Below, piece by piece: positions 1 to 11,533 of a DNA stretch of 64,000 bases (its first letter is position 1; every line of letters begins with the position of its first letter). Made by a program: the position numbers and the translations under genes. The stretch comes from Strigamia acuminata (Eukaryota; Arthropoda; Chilopoda; Geophilomorpha; Linotaeniidae). The stretch covers positions 2,170,001 through 2,234,000 of the forward strand of contig OX442319.1 in NCBI GenBank assembly GCA_949358305.1, read 5' to 3'. Below the pieces are notes generated by a model. The model worked only from the letters and a program-made list of their open reading frames with translations, did not search any database and had not been told where the DNA came from.

Positions 1-462
1 TGGGCATTCACCGACGCTTCTTGGGCCTCCGACACCGAAACATCGCTCAGCTTCGGGGGATTCATCACGTACATCGGAAACGTCCCCATCGGTTGGTCGT
101 GTAAGAAACAGTCTTCGGTTGCGTGCTCGACGATGGAAACGGAGTTCATCGCCCTCGTCGAGTGCGTAAAGGAACTCTACTGGCTTGATCACGTCTTTTC
201 GCAACTCCCGCATTTGAACCGCATTTCCCGTCCCATCGTCTATTCGGATGCGCTGGCGTCCATCCAGTTCATGTCCAACGACGTGGAAAACGCGAAGACC
301 AAACACATTCGTGTGAAGTATCACTGGTTGCGGGAGTGGTATGTGGCAAAAATATTCGAATTACGGAAAATCCCGGGTGATGATAACGTAGCGGACATTT
401 TCACCAAATGGCTACCATCTGATCGACTTCGGAAGCTCACTTCGGGAATCTTCTGCCAGTAA
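1..462 (+). CDS. Copia pol polyprotein, RNase H C-terminus (partial)
   Basis: The reading frame is open from base 1 to a TAA at 460-462, so the 5' end is cut by the window. The peptide shows the copia RNase H signature: FTDASWAS near the start (catalytic Asp), a GGFITYIG strand, STMETEF (catalytic Glu), YSDALASIQF (third acidic residue), TKHI, and the family-typical end VADIFTKWLP about 20 residues before the stop. RNase H degrades the RNA strand during reverse transcription. The same block order closes the polyprotein of the second copia family in this window, with clearly different residues. No frameshift is visible in this part. Confidence 0.9.
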   Translation, partial: WAFTDASWASDTETSLSFGGFITYIGNVPIGWSCKKQSSVACSTMETEFIALVECVKELYWLDHVFSQLPHLNRISRPIVYSDALASIQFMSNDVENAKTKHIRVKYHWLREWYVAKIFELRKIPGDDNVADIFTKWLPSDRLRKLTSGIFCQ

Positions 463-709
463 CCGACTATGACATCTTTATTTTCCATCGTATTTTCGGA
501 CATTCTTTAGTTATTTTACCCGAATTCGAGGTTTTATCGTGTAGTTAGATTGGGAATTCCGAGCTTAGTCAAGTGATGTAAACGACAGTACCCGACACAA
601 TAATTCCGAAATTTATAATTTATTTTTTAATCAGACACCGTAAAGTCCCGTGTTCTGCTTTATTTATTCCCAGATCAATTGTAAATTCATATTAGATCAT
701 GGGGGGATT
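463..709 (+). other. 3' UTR and polypurine tract of copia family 1
   Basis: AT-rich noncoding stretch between the pol stop codon and the putative LTR. It ends in ATGGGGGGATT (699-709), the probable plus-strand primer, directly before TGTTG. The second copia family has an equivalent tract, AAAGGGGGATT, before its LTR but has almost no 3' UTR. Confidence 0.65.
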
Positions 710-1255
710 TGTTGATGTGTAAAACATCATTTGATCTGATATGGATCCTATTCTATTAATTTATTAATATGTTTCTAGTTATATATTCTCGTATTATTGT
801 TTTACAATGTTTATATCGATTAGTTATATCGTTATTCCATATTTCCTTTAATCCGTGCTTGAATGCACGATGCTATGTTCTTTTAGTTGTGTTTGACATT
901 AAGCACGTTGCAGTTGCTATCTGTTTGTGCTTATAGTGTATTATTCCGCCACTAGTTGGCGTTACTGTTGTATTCTGTTATCCAAGATGGCGACGGCCAT
1001 GACTTTCAGCCAGCCTCTTGTTTTTCATGCAATTATGGACTCCTACGTGAGTATTTTCGTTGATATTAAATTTATTTGATGCTTTTAAGCATTCAGTGTT
1101 CTTTGTTACGGCATATAAGTGCTTTGCACGGCCGTTTTTGGTCTGAATTATCGGTCTGGTTAATTCCGATAATCGTAGCCGCCATTTGCGATTTGACCAC
1201 TCGTTTTTCCTTAGTTTGCACGATAATTCGTGCCAGTTTTTCGTCCTCTGCTACA
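710..1255 (+). repeat. Putative 3' LTR of copia family 1
   Basis: A 546-bp segment with TG...CA ends. After TGT it starts with a short inverted repeat (TGATGT / ACATCA around a GTAAA loop). It contains TCCAAGATGGCG at 981-992, a YY1-like motif. The end is set by CA at 1254-1255 followed by the 5S sequence AGTACTTGG. The partner LTR is outside the window, so the limits are inferred. Confidence 0.65.
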
Positions 1256-1300
1256 AGTACTTGGATGGGTGACCGCCTGGGAATCCCAGATGTCGTTCTC
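1256..1300 (+). pseudogene. 5S rRNA gene, 3' fragment cut by copia family 1
   Basis: Nucleotides 74-118 of the 5S unit (box C half and the 3' helix I strand). The 5' half lies beyond the retrotransposon and outside the window. Box A and the intermediate element are separated from box C, so it should not be transcribed as 5S RNA. Confidence 0.85.
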
Positions 1301-1360
1301 TTCGTTTTTATTTTTTTACTTTTTGCATTTTCAATTTTGTTTGCTGAGTGTGCATTATTA

Positions 1361-1384
1361 CTAAAATTCACAGCTTGTACTGAT
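1361..1384 (+). promoter_or_regulatory. Conserved 5S upstream element (-24 to -1)
   Basis: CTAAAATT at -24 to -17 and TACTGAT ending at -1 are the parts of the upstream spacer shared by A and B classes, while the sequence between and upstream differs. Some animal 5S genes need an AT-rich element near -25 in addition to the internal control region. A role here is inferred from conservation only. The same pair of motifs precedes nearly every gene in the array. Confidence 0.55.
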
Positions 1385-1502
1385 GTGAACGACCATACCA
1401 CGCTGAAAACACCGGTTCTCGTCCGATCCCCTAAGTTAAGCAGCATCGGGTCTGGTTAGTACTTGGATGGGTGACCGCCTGGGAATCCCAGATGTCGTTC
1501 TC
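1385..1502 (+). rRNA. 5S rRNA gene, type A example (first full copy)
   Basis: Representative of genes behind an A spacer: C at nt 17 (CCACGCTG). Ends are set by helix I pairing (GTGAACGAC with GTCGTTCTC) and by the T tract that starts 5 nt later. TCTGG at nt 67-71 pairs with CCAGA at 104-108. Confidence 0.93.
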
Positions 1503-1506
1503 TTCG

Positions 1507-1526
1507 TTTTTATTTTTTTACTTTTT
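1507..1526 (+). terminator. Pol III terminator (representative)
   Basis: Runs of T5, T7 and T5 follow the 5S 3' end (at 1502) by 4 nt; RNA polymerase III stops at four or more T on the coding strand. The tract is repeated after every gene. A few units (near 10.8, 11.2 and 21.5 kb) have the interrupting A's replaced by C and lack 1 bp. Confidence 0.85.
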
Positions 1527-2394
1527 GCATTTTCAATTTTGTTTGCTGAGTGTGCATTATTACTAAAATTCACAGCTTGTACTGATGTGAACGACCATAC
1601 CACGCTGAAAACACCGGTTCTCGTCCGATCCCCGAAGTTAAGCAGCATCGGGTCTGGTTAGTACTTGGATGGGTGACCGCTTGGGAATCCCAGATGTCGT
1701 TCTCTTCGTTTTTATTTTTTTACTTTTTGCATTTTCAATTTTGTTTGCTGAGTGTGCATTATTACTAAAATTCACAGCTTGTACTGATGTGAACGACCAT
1801 ACCACGCTGAAAACACCGGTTCTCGTCCGATCCCTGAAGTTAAGCAGCATCGGGTCTGGTTAGTACTTGGATGGGTGACCGCCTGGGAATCCCAGATGTC
1901 GTTCTCTTCGTTTTTATTTTTTTACTTTTTGCATTTTCAATTTTGTTTGCTGAGTGTGCATTATTACTAAAATTCACAGCTTGTACTGATGTGAACAACC
2001 ATACCACGCTGAAAACACCGGTTCTCGTCCGATCCCCGAAGTTAAGCAGCATCGGGTCTGGTTAGTACTTGGATGGGTGACCGCCTGGGAATCCCAGATG
2101 TCGTTCTCTTCGTTTTTATTTTTTTACTTTTTGCATTTTCAATTTTGTTTGCTGAGTGTGCATTATTACTAAAATTCACAGCCTGTACTGATGTGAACGA
2201 CCATACCACGCTGAAAACACCGGTTCTCGTCCGATCCCCGAAGTTAAGCAGCATCGGGTCTGGTTAGTACTTGGATGGGTGACCGCCTGGGAATCCCAGA
2301 TGTCGTTCTCTTCGTTTTTATTTTTTTACTTTTTGCATTTTCAATTTTGTTTGCTGATCATTCAGTATAACTAAAATTATTAGCTCTTACTGAT

Positions 2395-2512
2395 GTGAAC
2401 GACCATACCATGCTGAAAACACCGGTTCTCGTCCGATCCCCGAAGTTAAGCAGAATCGGGTCTGGTTAGTACTTGGATGGGTGACCGCCTGGGAATCCCA
2501 GATGTCGTTCTC
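2395..2512 (+). rRNA. 5S rRNA gene, type B example
   Basis: Representative of genes behind a B spacer: T at nt 17 (CCATGCTG). This copy also has A at nt 60 (GCAGAATCGGG), a variant that recurs in several B genes of block 1. Other B genes carry changes at nt 3 (GTAAAC) or nt 5 (GTGATC) that break helix I pairs. Confidence 0.9.
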
Positions 2513-5500
2513 TTCGTTTTTATTTTTTTACTTTTTGCATTTTCAATTTTGTTTGCTGAGTGTGCATTATTACTAAAATTCGCAGCTTGTACTGATGTGA
2601 ACGACCATACCACGCTGAAAACACCGGTTCTCGTCCGATCCCCGAAGTTAAGCAGCATCGGGTCTGGTTAGTACTTGGATGGGTGACCGCCTGGGAATCC
2701 CAGATGTCGTTCTCTTCGTTTTTATTTTTTTACTTTTTGCATTTTCAATTTTGTTTGCTGATCATTCAGTATAACTAAAATTATTAGCTCTTACTGATGT
2801 GATCGACCATACCATGCTGAAAACACCGGTTCTCGTATGATCCCCGAAGTTAAGCAGCATCGGGTCTGGTTAGTACTTGGATGGGTGACCGCCTGGGAAT
2901 CCCAGATGTCGTTCTCTTCGTTTTTATTTTTTTACTTTTTGCATTTTCAATTTTGTTTGCTGAGTGTGCATTATTACTAAAATTCACAGCTTGTACTGAT
3001 GTGAACAACCATACCACGCTGAAAACACCGGTTCTCGTCCGATCCCCGAAGTTAAGCAGCATCGGGTCTGGTTAGTACTTGGATGGGTGACCGCCTGGGA
3101 ATCCCAGATGTCGTTCTCTTCGTTTTTATTTTTTTACTTTTTGCATTTTCAATTTTGTTTGCTGAGTGTGCATTATTACTAAAATTCACAGCTTGTACTG
3201 ATGTGAACGACCATACCACGCTGAAAACACCGGTTCTCGTCCGATCCCCGAAGTTAAGCAGCATCGGGTCTGGTTAGTACTTCGATGGGTGACCGCCTGG
3301 GAATCCCAGATGTCGTTCTCTTCGTTTTTATTTTTTTACTTTTTGCATTTTCAATTTTGTTTGCTGATCATTCAGTATAACTAAAATTATTAGCTCTTAC
3401 TGATGTGATCGACCATACCATGCTGAAAACACCGGTTCTCGTCCGATCCCCGAAGTTAAGCAGCATCGGGTCTGGTTAGTACTTGGATGGGTGACCGCCT
3501 GGGAATCCCAGATGTCGTTCTCTTCGTTTTTATTTTTTTACTTTTTGCATTTTCAATTTTGTTTGCTGAGTGTGCGTTATTACTAAAATTCACAGCTTGT
3601 ACTGATGTGAACGACCATACCACGCTGAAAACACCGGTTCTCGTCCGATCCCCGAAGTTAAGCAGCATCGGGTCTGGTTAGTACTTGGATGGGTGACCGC
3701 CTTGGAATCCCAGATGTCGTTCTCTTCGTTTTTATTTTTTTACTTTTTGCATTTTCAATTTTGTTTGCTGATCATTCAGTATAACTAAAATTATTAGCTC
3801 TTACTGATGTAAACGACCATACCATGCTGAAAACACCGGTTCTCGTCCGATCCCCGAAGTTAAGCAGCATCGGGTCTGGTTAGTACTTGGATGGGTGACC
3901 GCCTGGGAATTCCAGATGTCGTTCTCTTCGTTTTTATTTTTTTACTTTTTGCATTTTCAATTTTGTTTGCTGAGTGTGCATTATTACTAAAATTCACAGC
4001 TTGTACTGATGTGAACGACCATACCACGCTGAAAACACCGGTTCTCGTCCGATCCCCGAAGTTAAGCAGCATCGGGTCTGGTTAGTACTTGGATGGGTGA
4101 CCGCCTGGGAATCCCAGATGTCGTTCTCTTCGTTTTTTATTTTTTACTTTTTGCATTTTCAATTTTGTTTGCTGATCATTCAGTATAACTAAAATTATTA
4201 GCTCTTACTGATGTGAACGACCATACCATGCTGAAAACACCGGTTCTCGTCCGATCCCCGAAGTTAAGCAGCATCGGGTCTGGTTAGTACTTGGATGGGT
4301 GACCGCCTGGGAATCCCAGATGTCGTTCTCTTCGTTTTTATTTTTTTACTTTTTGCATTTTCAATTTTGTTTGCTGAGTGTGCATTATTACTAAAATTCA
4401 CAGCTTGTACTGATGTGAACGACCATACCACGCTGAAAACACCGGTTCTCGTCCGATCCCCGAAGTTAAGCAGCATTGGGTCTGGTTAGTACTTGGATGG
4501 GTGACCGCCTGGGAATCCCAGATGTCGTTCTCTTCGTTTTTATTTTTTTACTTTTTGCATTTTCAATTTTGTTTGCTGAGTGTGCATTATTACTAAAATT
4601 CGCAGCTTGTACTGATGTGAACGACCATACCATGCTGAAAACACCGGTTCTCGTCCGATCCCCGAAGTTAAGCAGCATCGGGTCTGGTTAGTACTTGGAT
4701 GGGTGACCGCCTGGGAATCCCAGATGTCGTTCTCTTCGTTTTTATTTTTTTACTTTTTGCATTTTCAATTTTGTTTGCTGATCATTCAGTATAACTAAAA
4801 TTATTAGCTCTTACTGATGTGATCGACCATACCATGCTGAAAACACCGATTCTCGTCCGATCCCCGAAGTTAAGCAGCATCGGGTCTGGTTAGTACTTGG
4901 ATGGGTGACCGCCTGGGAATCCCAGATGTCGTTCTCTTCGTTTTTATTTTTTTACTTTTTGCATTTTCAATTTTGTTTGCTGAGTGTGCATTATTACTAA
5001 AATTCACAGCTTGTACTGATGTGAACGACCATACCACGCTGAAAACACCGGTTCTCGTCCGATCCCCGAAGTTAAGTAGCATCGGGTCTGGTTAGTACTT
5101 GGATGGGTGACCGCCTTGGAATCCCAGATGTCGTTCTCTTCGTTTTTATTTTTTTACTTTTTGCATTTTCAATTTTGTTTGCTGATCATTCAGTATAACT
5201 AAAATTATTAACTCTTACTGATGTAAACGACCATACCATGCTGAAAACACCGGTTCTCGTCCGATCCCCGAAGTTAAGCAGCATCGGGTCTGGTTAGTAC
5301 TTGGATGGGTGACCGCCTGGGAATCCCAGATGTCGTTCTCTTCATTTTTATTTTTTTACTTTTTGCATTTTCAATTTTGTTTGCTGAGTGTGCATTATTA
5401 CTAAAATTCACAGCTTGTACTGATGTGAACGACCATACCACGCTGAAAACACCGTTTCTCGTCCGATCCCCGAAGTTAAGCAGCATCGGGTCTGGTTAGT

Positions 5501-8500
5501 ACTTGGATGGGTGACCGCCTGGGAATCCCAGATGTCGTTCTCTTCGTTTTTATTTTTTTACTTTTTGCATTTTCAATTTTGTTTGCTGAGTGTGCATTAT
5601 TACTAAAATTCACAGCTTGTACTGATGTGAACGACCATACCACGCTGAAAACACCGGTTCTCGTCCGATCCCCGAAGTTAAGTAGCATCGGGTCTGGTTA
5701 GTACTTGGATGGGTGACCGCCTTGGAATCCCAGATGTCGTTCTCTTCGTTTTTATTTTTTTACTTTTTGCATTTTCAATTTTGTTTGCTGATCATTCAGT
5801 ATAACTAAAATTATTAACTCTTACTGATGTAAACGACCATACCATGCTGAAAACACCGGTTCTCGTCCGATCCCCGAAGTTAAGCAGCATCGGGTCTGGT
5901 TAGTACTTGGATGGGTGACCGCCTGGGAATCCCAGATGTCGTTCTCTTCATTTTTATTTTTTTACTTTTTGCATTTTCAATTTTGTTTGCTGAGTGTGCA
6001 TTATTACTAAAATTCACAGCTTGTACTGATGTGAACGACCATACCACGCTGAAAACACCGTTTCTCGTCCGATCCCCGAAGTTAAGCAGCATCGGGTCTG
6101 GTTAGTACTTGGATGGGTGACCGCCTGGGAATCCCAGATGTCGTTCTCTTCGTTTTTATTTTTTTACTTTTTGCATTTTCAATTTTGTTTGCTGAGTGTG
6201 CATTATTACTAAAATTCACAGCTTGTACTGATGAGAACGACCATACCACGCTGAAAACACCGGTTCTCGTCCGATCCCTGAAGTTAAGCAGCATCGGGTC
6301 TGGTTAGTACTTGGATGGGTGACCGCCTGGGAATCCCAGATGTCGTTCTCTTCGTTTTTATTTTTTTACTTTTTGCATTTTCAATTTTGTTTGCTGAGTG
6401 TGCATTATTACTAAAATTCACAGCTTGTACTGATGTGAACGACCATACCACGCTGAAAACACCGGTTCTCGTCCGATCCCCGAAGTTAAGCAGCATCGGG
6501 TCTGGTTAGTACTTGGATGGGTGACCGCCTGGGAATCCCAGATGTCGTTCTCTTCGTTTTTATTTTTTTACTTTTTGCATTTTCAATTTTGTTTGCTGAT
6601 CATTCAGTATAACTAAAATTATTAGCTCTTACTGATGTAAACGACCATACCATGCTGAAAACACCGGTTCTCGTCCGATCCCCGAAGTTAAGCAGCATCG
6701 GGTCTGGTTAGTACTTGGATGGGTGACCGCCTGGGAATCCCAGATGTCGTTCTCTTCGTTTTTATTTTTTTACTTTTTGCATTTTCAATTTTGTTTGCTG
6801 ATCATTCAGTATAACTAAAATTATTAGCTCTTACTGATGTAAACGACCATACCATGCTGAAAACACCGGTTCTCGTCCGATCCCCGAAGTTAAGCAGCAT
6901 CGGGTCTGGTTAGTACTTGGATGGGTGACCGCCTGGGAATCCCAGATGTCGTTCTCTTCGTTTTTATTTTTTTACTTTTTGCATTTTCAATTTTGTTTGC
7001 TGAGTGTGCATTATTACTAAAATTCACAGCTTGTACTGATGTGAACGACCATACCACGCTGAAAACACCGGTTCTCGTCCGATCCCCGAAGTTAAGCAGC
7101 ATCGGGTCTGGTTAGTACTTGGATGGGTGACCGCCTTGGAATCCCAGATGTCGTTCTCTTCGTTTTTATTTTTTTACTTTTTGCATTTTTAATTTTGTTT
7201 GCTGATCATTCAGTATAACTAAAATTATTAGCTCTTACTGATGTAAACGACCATACCATGCTGAAAACACCGGTTCTCGTCCGATCCCCGAAGTTAAGCA
7301 GCATCGGGTCTGGTTAGTACTTGGATGGGTGACCGCCTGGGAATCCCAGATGTCGTTCTCTTCGTTTTTATTTTTTTACTTTTTGCATTTTCAATTTTGT
7401 TTGCTGAGTGTGCATTATTACTAAAATTCACAGCTTGTACTGATGTGAACGACCATACCACGCTGAAAACACCGGTTCTCGTCCGATCCCCGAAGTTAAG
7501 CAGCATCGGGTCTGGTTAGTACTTGAATGGGTGACCGCCTTGGAATCCCAGATGTCGTTCTCTTCGTTTTTATTTTTTTACTTTTTGCATTTTCAATTTT
7601 GTTTGCTGATCATTCAGTATAACTAAAATTATTAGCTCTTACTGATGTAAATGACCATACCATGCTGAAAACACCGGTTCTCGTCCGATCCCCGAAGTTA
7701 AGCAGCATCGGGTCTGGTTAGTACTTGGATGGGTGACCGCCTGGGAATCCCAGATGTCGTTCTCTTCGTTTTTATTTTTTTACTTTTTGCATTTTCAATT
7801 TTGTTTGCTGAGTGTGCATTATTACTAAAATTCACAGCTTGTACTGATGTGAACGACCATACCACGCTGAAAACACCGGTTCTCGTCCGATCCCCGAAGT
7901 TAAGCAGCATCGGGTCTGGTTAGTACTTGGACGGGTGACCGCCTGGGAATCCCAGATGTCGTTCTCTTCGTTTTTATTTTTTTACTTTTTGCATTTTCAA
8001 TTTTGTTTGCTGAGTGTGCATTATTACTAAAATTCACAGCTTGTACTGATGTGAACGACCATACCACGCTGAAAACACCGGTTCTCGTCCGATCCCTGAA
8101 GTTAAGCAGCATCGGGTCTGGTTAGTACTTGGATGGGTGACCGCCTGGGAATCCCAGATGTCGTTCTCTTCGTTTTTATTTTTTTACTTTTTGCATTTTC
8201 AATTTTGTTTGCTGATCATTCAGTATAACTAAAATTATTAGCTCTTACTGATGTGATCGTCCATACCATGCTGAAAACACCGGTTCTCGTCCGATCCCCG
8301 AAGTTAAGCAGCATCGGGTCTGGTTAGTACTTGGATGGGTGACCGCCTGGGAATCCCAGATGTCGTTCTCTTCGTTTTTATTTTTTTACTTTTTGCATTT
8401 TCAATTTTGTTTGCTGAGTGTGCATTATTACTAAAATTCACAGCTTGTACTGATGTGAACAACCATACCACGCTGAAAACACCGGTTCTCGTCCGATCCC

Positions 8501-11500
8501 CGAAGTTAAGCAGCATCGGGTCTGGTTAGTACTTGGATGGGTGACCGCCTGGGAATCCCAGATGTCGTTCTCTTCGTTTTTATTTTTTTACTTTTTGCAT
8601 TTTCAATTTTGTTTGCTGAGTGTGCATTATTACTAAAATTCACAGCTTGTACTGATGTGAACGACCATACCACGCTGAAAACACCGGTTCTCGTCCGATC
8701 CCCGAAGTTAAGCAGCATCGGGTCTGGTTAGTACTTCGATGGGTGACCGCCTGGGAATCCCAGATGTCGTTCTCTTCGTTTTTATTTTTTTACTTTTTGC
8801 ATTTTCAATTTTGTTTGCTGATCATTCAGTATAACTAAAATTATTAGCTCTTACTGATGTGAACGACCATACCATGCTGAAAACACCGGTTCTCGTCCGA
8901 TCCCCGAAGTTAAGCAGAATCGGGTCTGGTTAGTACTTGGATGGGTGACCGCCTGGGAATCCCAGATGTCGTTCTCTTCGTTTTTATTTTTTTACTTTTT
9001 GCATTTTCAATTTTGTTTGCTGAGTGTGCATTATTACTAAAATTCGCAGCTTGTACTGATGTGAACGACCATACCACGCTGAAAACACCGGTTCTCGTCC
9101 GATCCCCGAAGTTAAGCAGCATCGGGTCTGGTTAGTACTTGGATGGGTGACCGCCTGGGAATCCCAGATGTCGTTCTCTTCGTTTTTATTTTTTTACTTT
9201 TTGCATTTTCAATTTTGTTTGCTGATCATTCAGTATAACTAAAATTATTAGCTCTTACTGATGTGATCGACCATACCATGCTGAAAACACCGGTTCTCGT
9301 CCGATCCCCGAAGTTAAGCAGCATCGGGTCTGGTTAGTACTTGGATGGGTGACCGCCTGGGAATCCCAGATGTCGTTCTCTTCGTTTTTATTTTTTTACT
9401 TTTTGCATTTTCAATTTTGTTTGCTGAGTGTGCATTATTACTAAAATTCACAGCTTGTACTGATGTGAACAACCATACCACGCTGAAAACACCGGTTCTC
9501 GTCCGATCCCCGAAGTTAAGCAGCATCGGGTCTGGTTAGTACTTGGATGGGTGACCGCCTGGGAATCCCAGATGTCGTTCTCTTCGTTTTTATTTTTTTA
9601 CTTTTTGCATTTTCAATTTTGTTTGCTGAGTGTGCATTATTACTAAAATTCACAGCTTGTACTGATGTGAACGACCATACCACGCTGAAAACACCGGTTC
9701 TCGTCCGATCCCCGAAGTTAAGCAGCATCGGGTCTGGTTAGTACTTCGATGGGTGACCGCCTGGGAATCCCAGATGTCGTTCTCTTCGTTTTTATTTTTT
9801 TACTTTTTGCATTTTCAATTTTGTTTGCTGATCATTCAGTATAACTAAAATTATTAGCTCTTACTGATGTGAACGACCATACCATGCTGAAAACACCGGT
9901 TCTCGTCCGATCCCCGAAGTTAAGCAGAATCGGGTCTGGTTAGTACTTGGATGGGTGACCGCCTGGGAATCCCAGATGTCGTTCTCTTCGTTTTTATTTT
10001 TTTACTTTTTGCATTTTCAATTTTGTTTGCTGAGTGTGCATTATTACTAAAATTCGCAGCTTGTACTGATGTGAACGACCATACCACGCTGAAAACACCG
10101 GTTCTCGTCCGATCCCCGAAGTTAAGCAGCATCGGGTCTGGTTAGTACTTGGATGGGTGACCGCCTGGGAATCCCAGATGTCGTTCTCTTCGTTTTTATT
10201 TTTTTACTTTTTGCATTTTCAATTTTGTTTGCTGAGTGTGCATTATTACTAAAATTCGCAGCTTGTACTGATGTGAACGACCATACCACGCTGAAAACAC
10301 CGGTTCTCGTCCGATCCCCAAAGTTAAGCAGCATCGGGTCTGGTTAGTACTTGGATGGGTGACCGCCTTGGAATCCCAGATGTCGTTCTCTTCGTTTTTA
10401 TTTTTTTACTTTTTGCATTTTCAATTTTGTTTGCTGATCATTCAGTATAACTAAAATTATTAGCTCTTACTGATGTAAACGACCATACCATGCTGAAAAC
10501 ACCGGTTCTCGTCCGATCCCCGAAGTTAAGCAGCATCGGGTCTGGTTAGTACTTGGATGGGTGACCGCCTGGGAATCCCAGATGTCGTTCTCTTCGTTTT
10601 TATTTTTTTACTTTTTGCATTTTCAATTTTGTTTGCTCAGTGTGCATTATTACTAAAATTCACAGCTTGTACTGATGTGAACGACCATACCACGCTGAAA
10701 ACACCGGTTCTCGTCCGATCCCCGAAGTTAAGCAGCATCGGGTCTGGTTAGTACTTGGATGGGTGACCGCCTGGGAATCCCAGATGTCGTTCTCTTCGTT
10801 TTTCTTTTTTTCTTTTTGCATTTTCAATTTTGTTTGCTGATCATTCAGTATAACTAAAATTATTAGCTCTTACTGATGTGAACGACCATACCATGCTGAA
10901 AACACCGGTTCTCGTCCGATCCCCGAAGTTAAGCAGCATCGGGTCTGGTTAGTACTTGGATGGGTGACCGCCTGGGAATCCCAGATGTCGTTCTCTTCGT
11001 TTTTATTTTTTTACTTTTTGCATTTTCAATTTTGTTTGCTGAGTGTGCATTATTACTAAAATTCACAGCTTGTACTGACGTGAACGACCATACCACGCTG
11101 AAAACACCGGTTCTCGTCCGATTCCCGAAGTTAAGCAGCATCGGGTCTGGTTAGTACTTGGATGGGTGACCGCCTGGGAATCCCAGATGTCGTTCTCTTC
11201 GTTTTTCTTTTTTTCTTTTTGCATTTTCAATTTTGTTTGCTGATCATTCAGTATAACTAAAATTATTAGCTCTTACTGATGTGAACGACCATACCATGCT
11301 GAAAACACCGGTTCTCGTCCGATCCCCGAAGTTAAGCAGCATCGGGTCTGGTTAGTACTTGGATGGGTGACCCCCTGGGAATCCCAGATGTCGTTCTCTT
11401 CGTTTTTATTTTTTTACTTTTTGCATTTTCAATTTTGTTTGCTGAGTGTGCATTATTACTAAAATTCACAGCTTGTACTGATGTGAACGACCATACCACG

Positions 11501-11533
11501 CTGAAAACACCGGTTCTCGTCCGATCCCCGAAG

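Larger units (their letters stand above)
1..1255 (+). mobile_element. Ty1/copia retrotransposon (family 1), 3' portion
   Basis: This is the 3' end of a copia-type LTR retrotransposon whose 5' part lies outside the window. In order it shows the end of pol RNase H (1-462), a 247-bp 3' UTR, a purine tract ATGGGGGGATT (699-709), and a putative 3' LTR (710-1255) beginning TGTTG and ending CTACA. It is followed by AGTAC (1256-1260), which is nt 74-78 of the 5S gene and the likely 5-bp target duplication. The left boundary and the other LTR cannot be seen, so the LTR limits rest on the purine tract and the TG...CA ends. It differs in sequence from the copia element further right, so it is a separate family. 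Confidence 0.85.
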
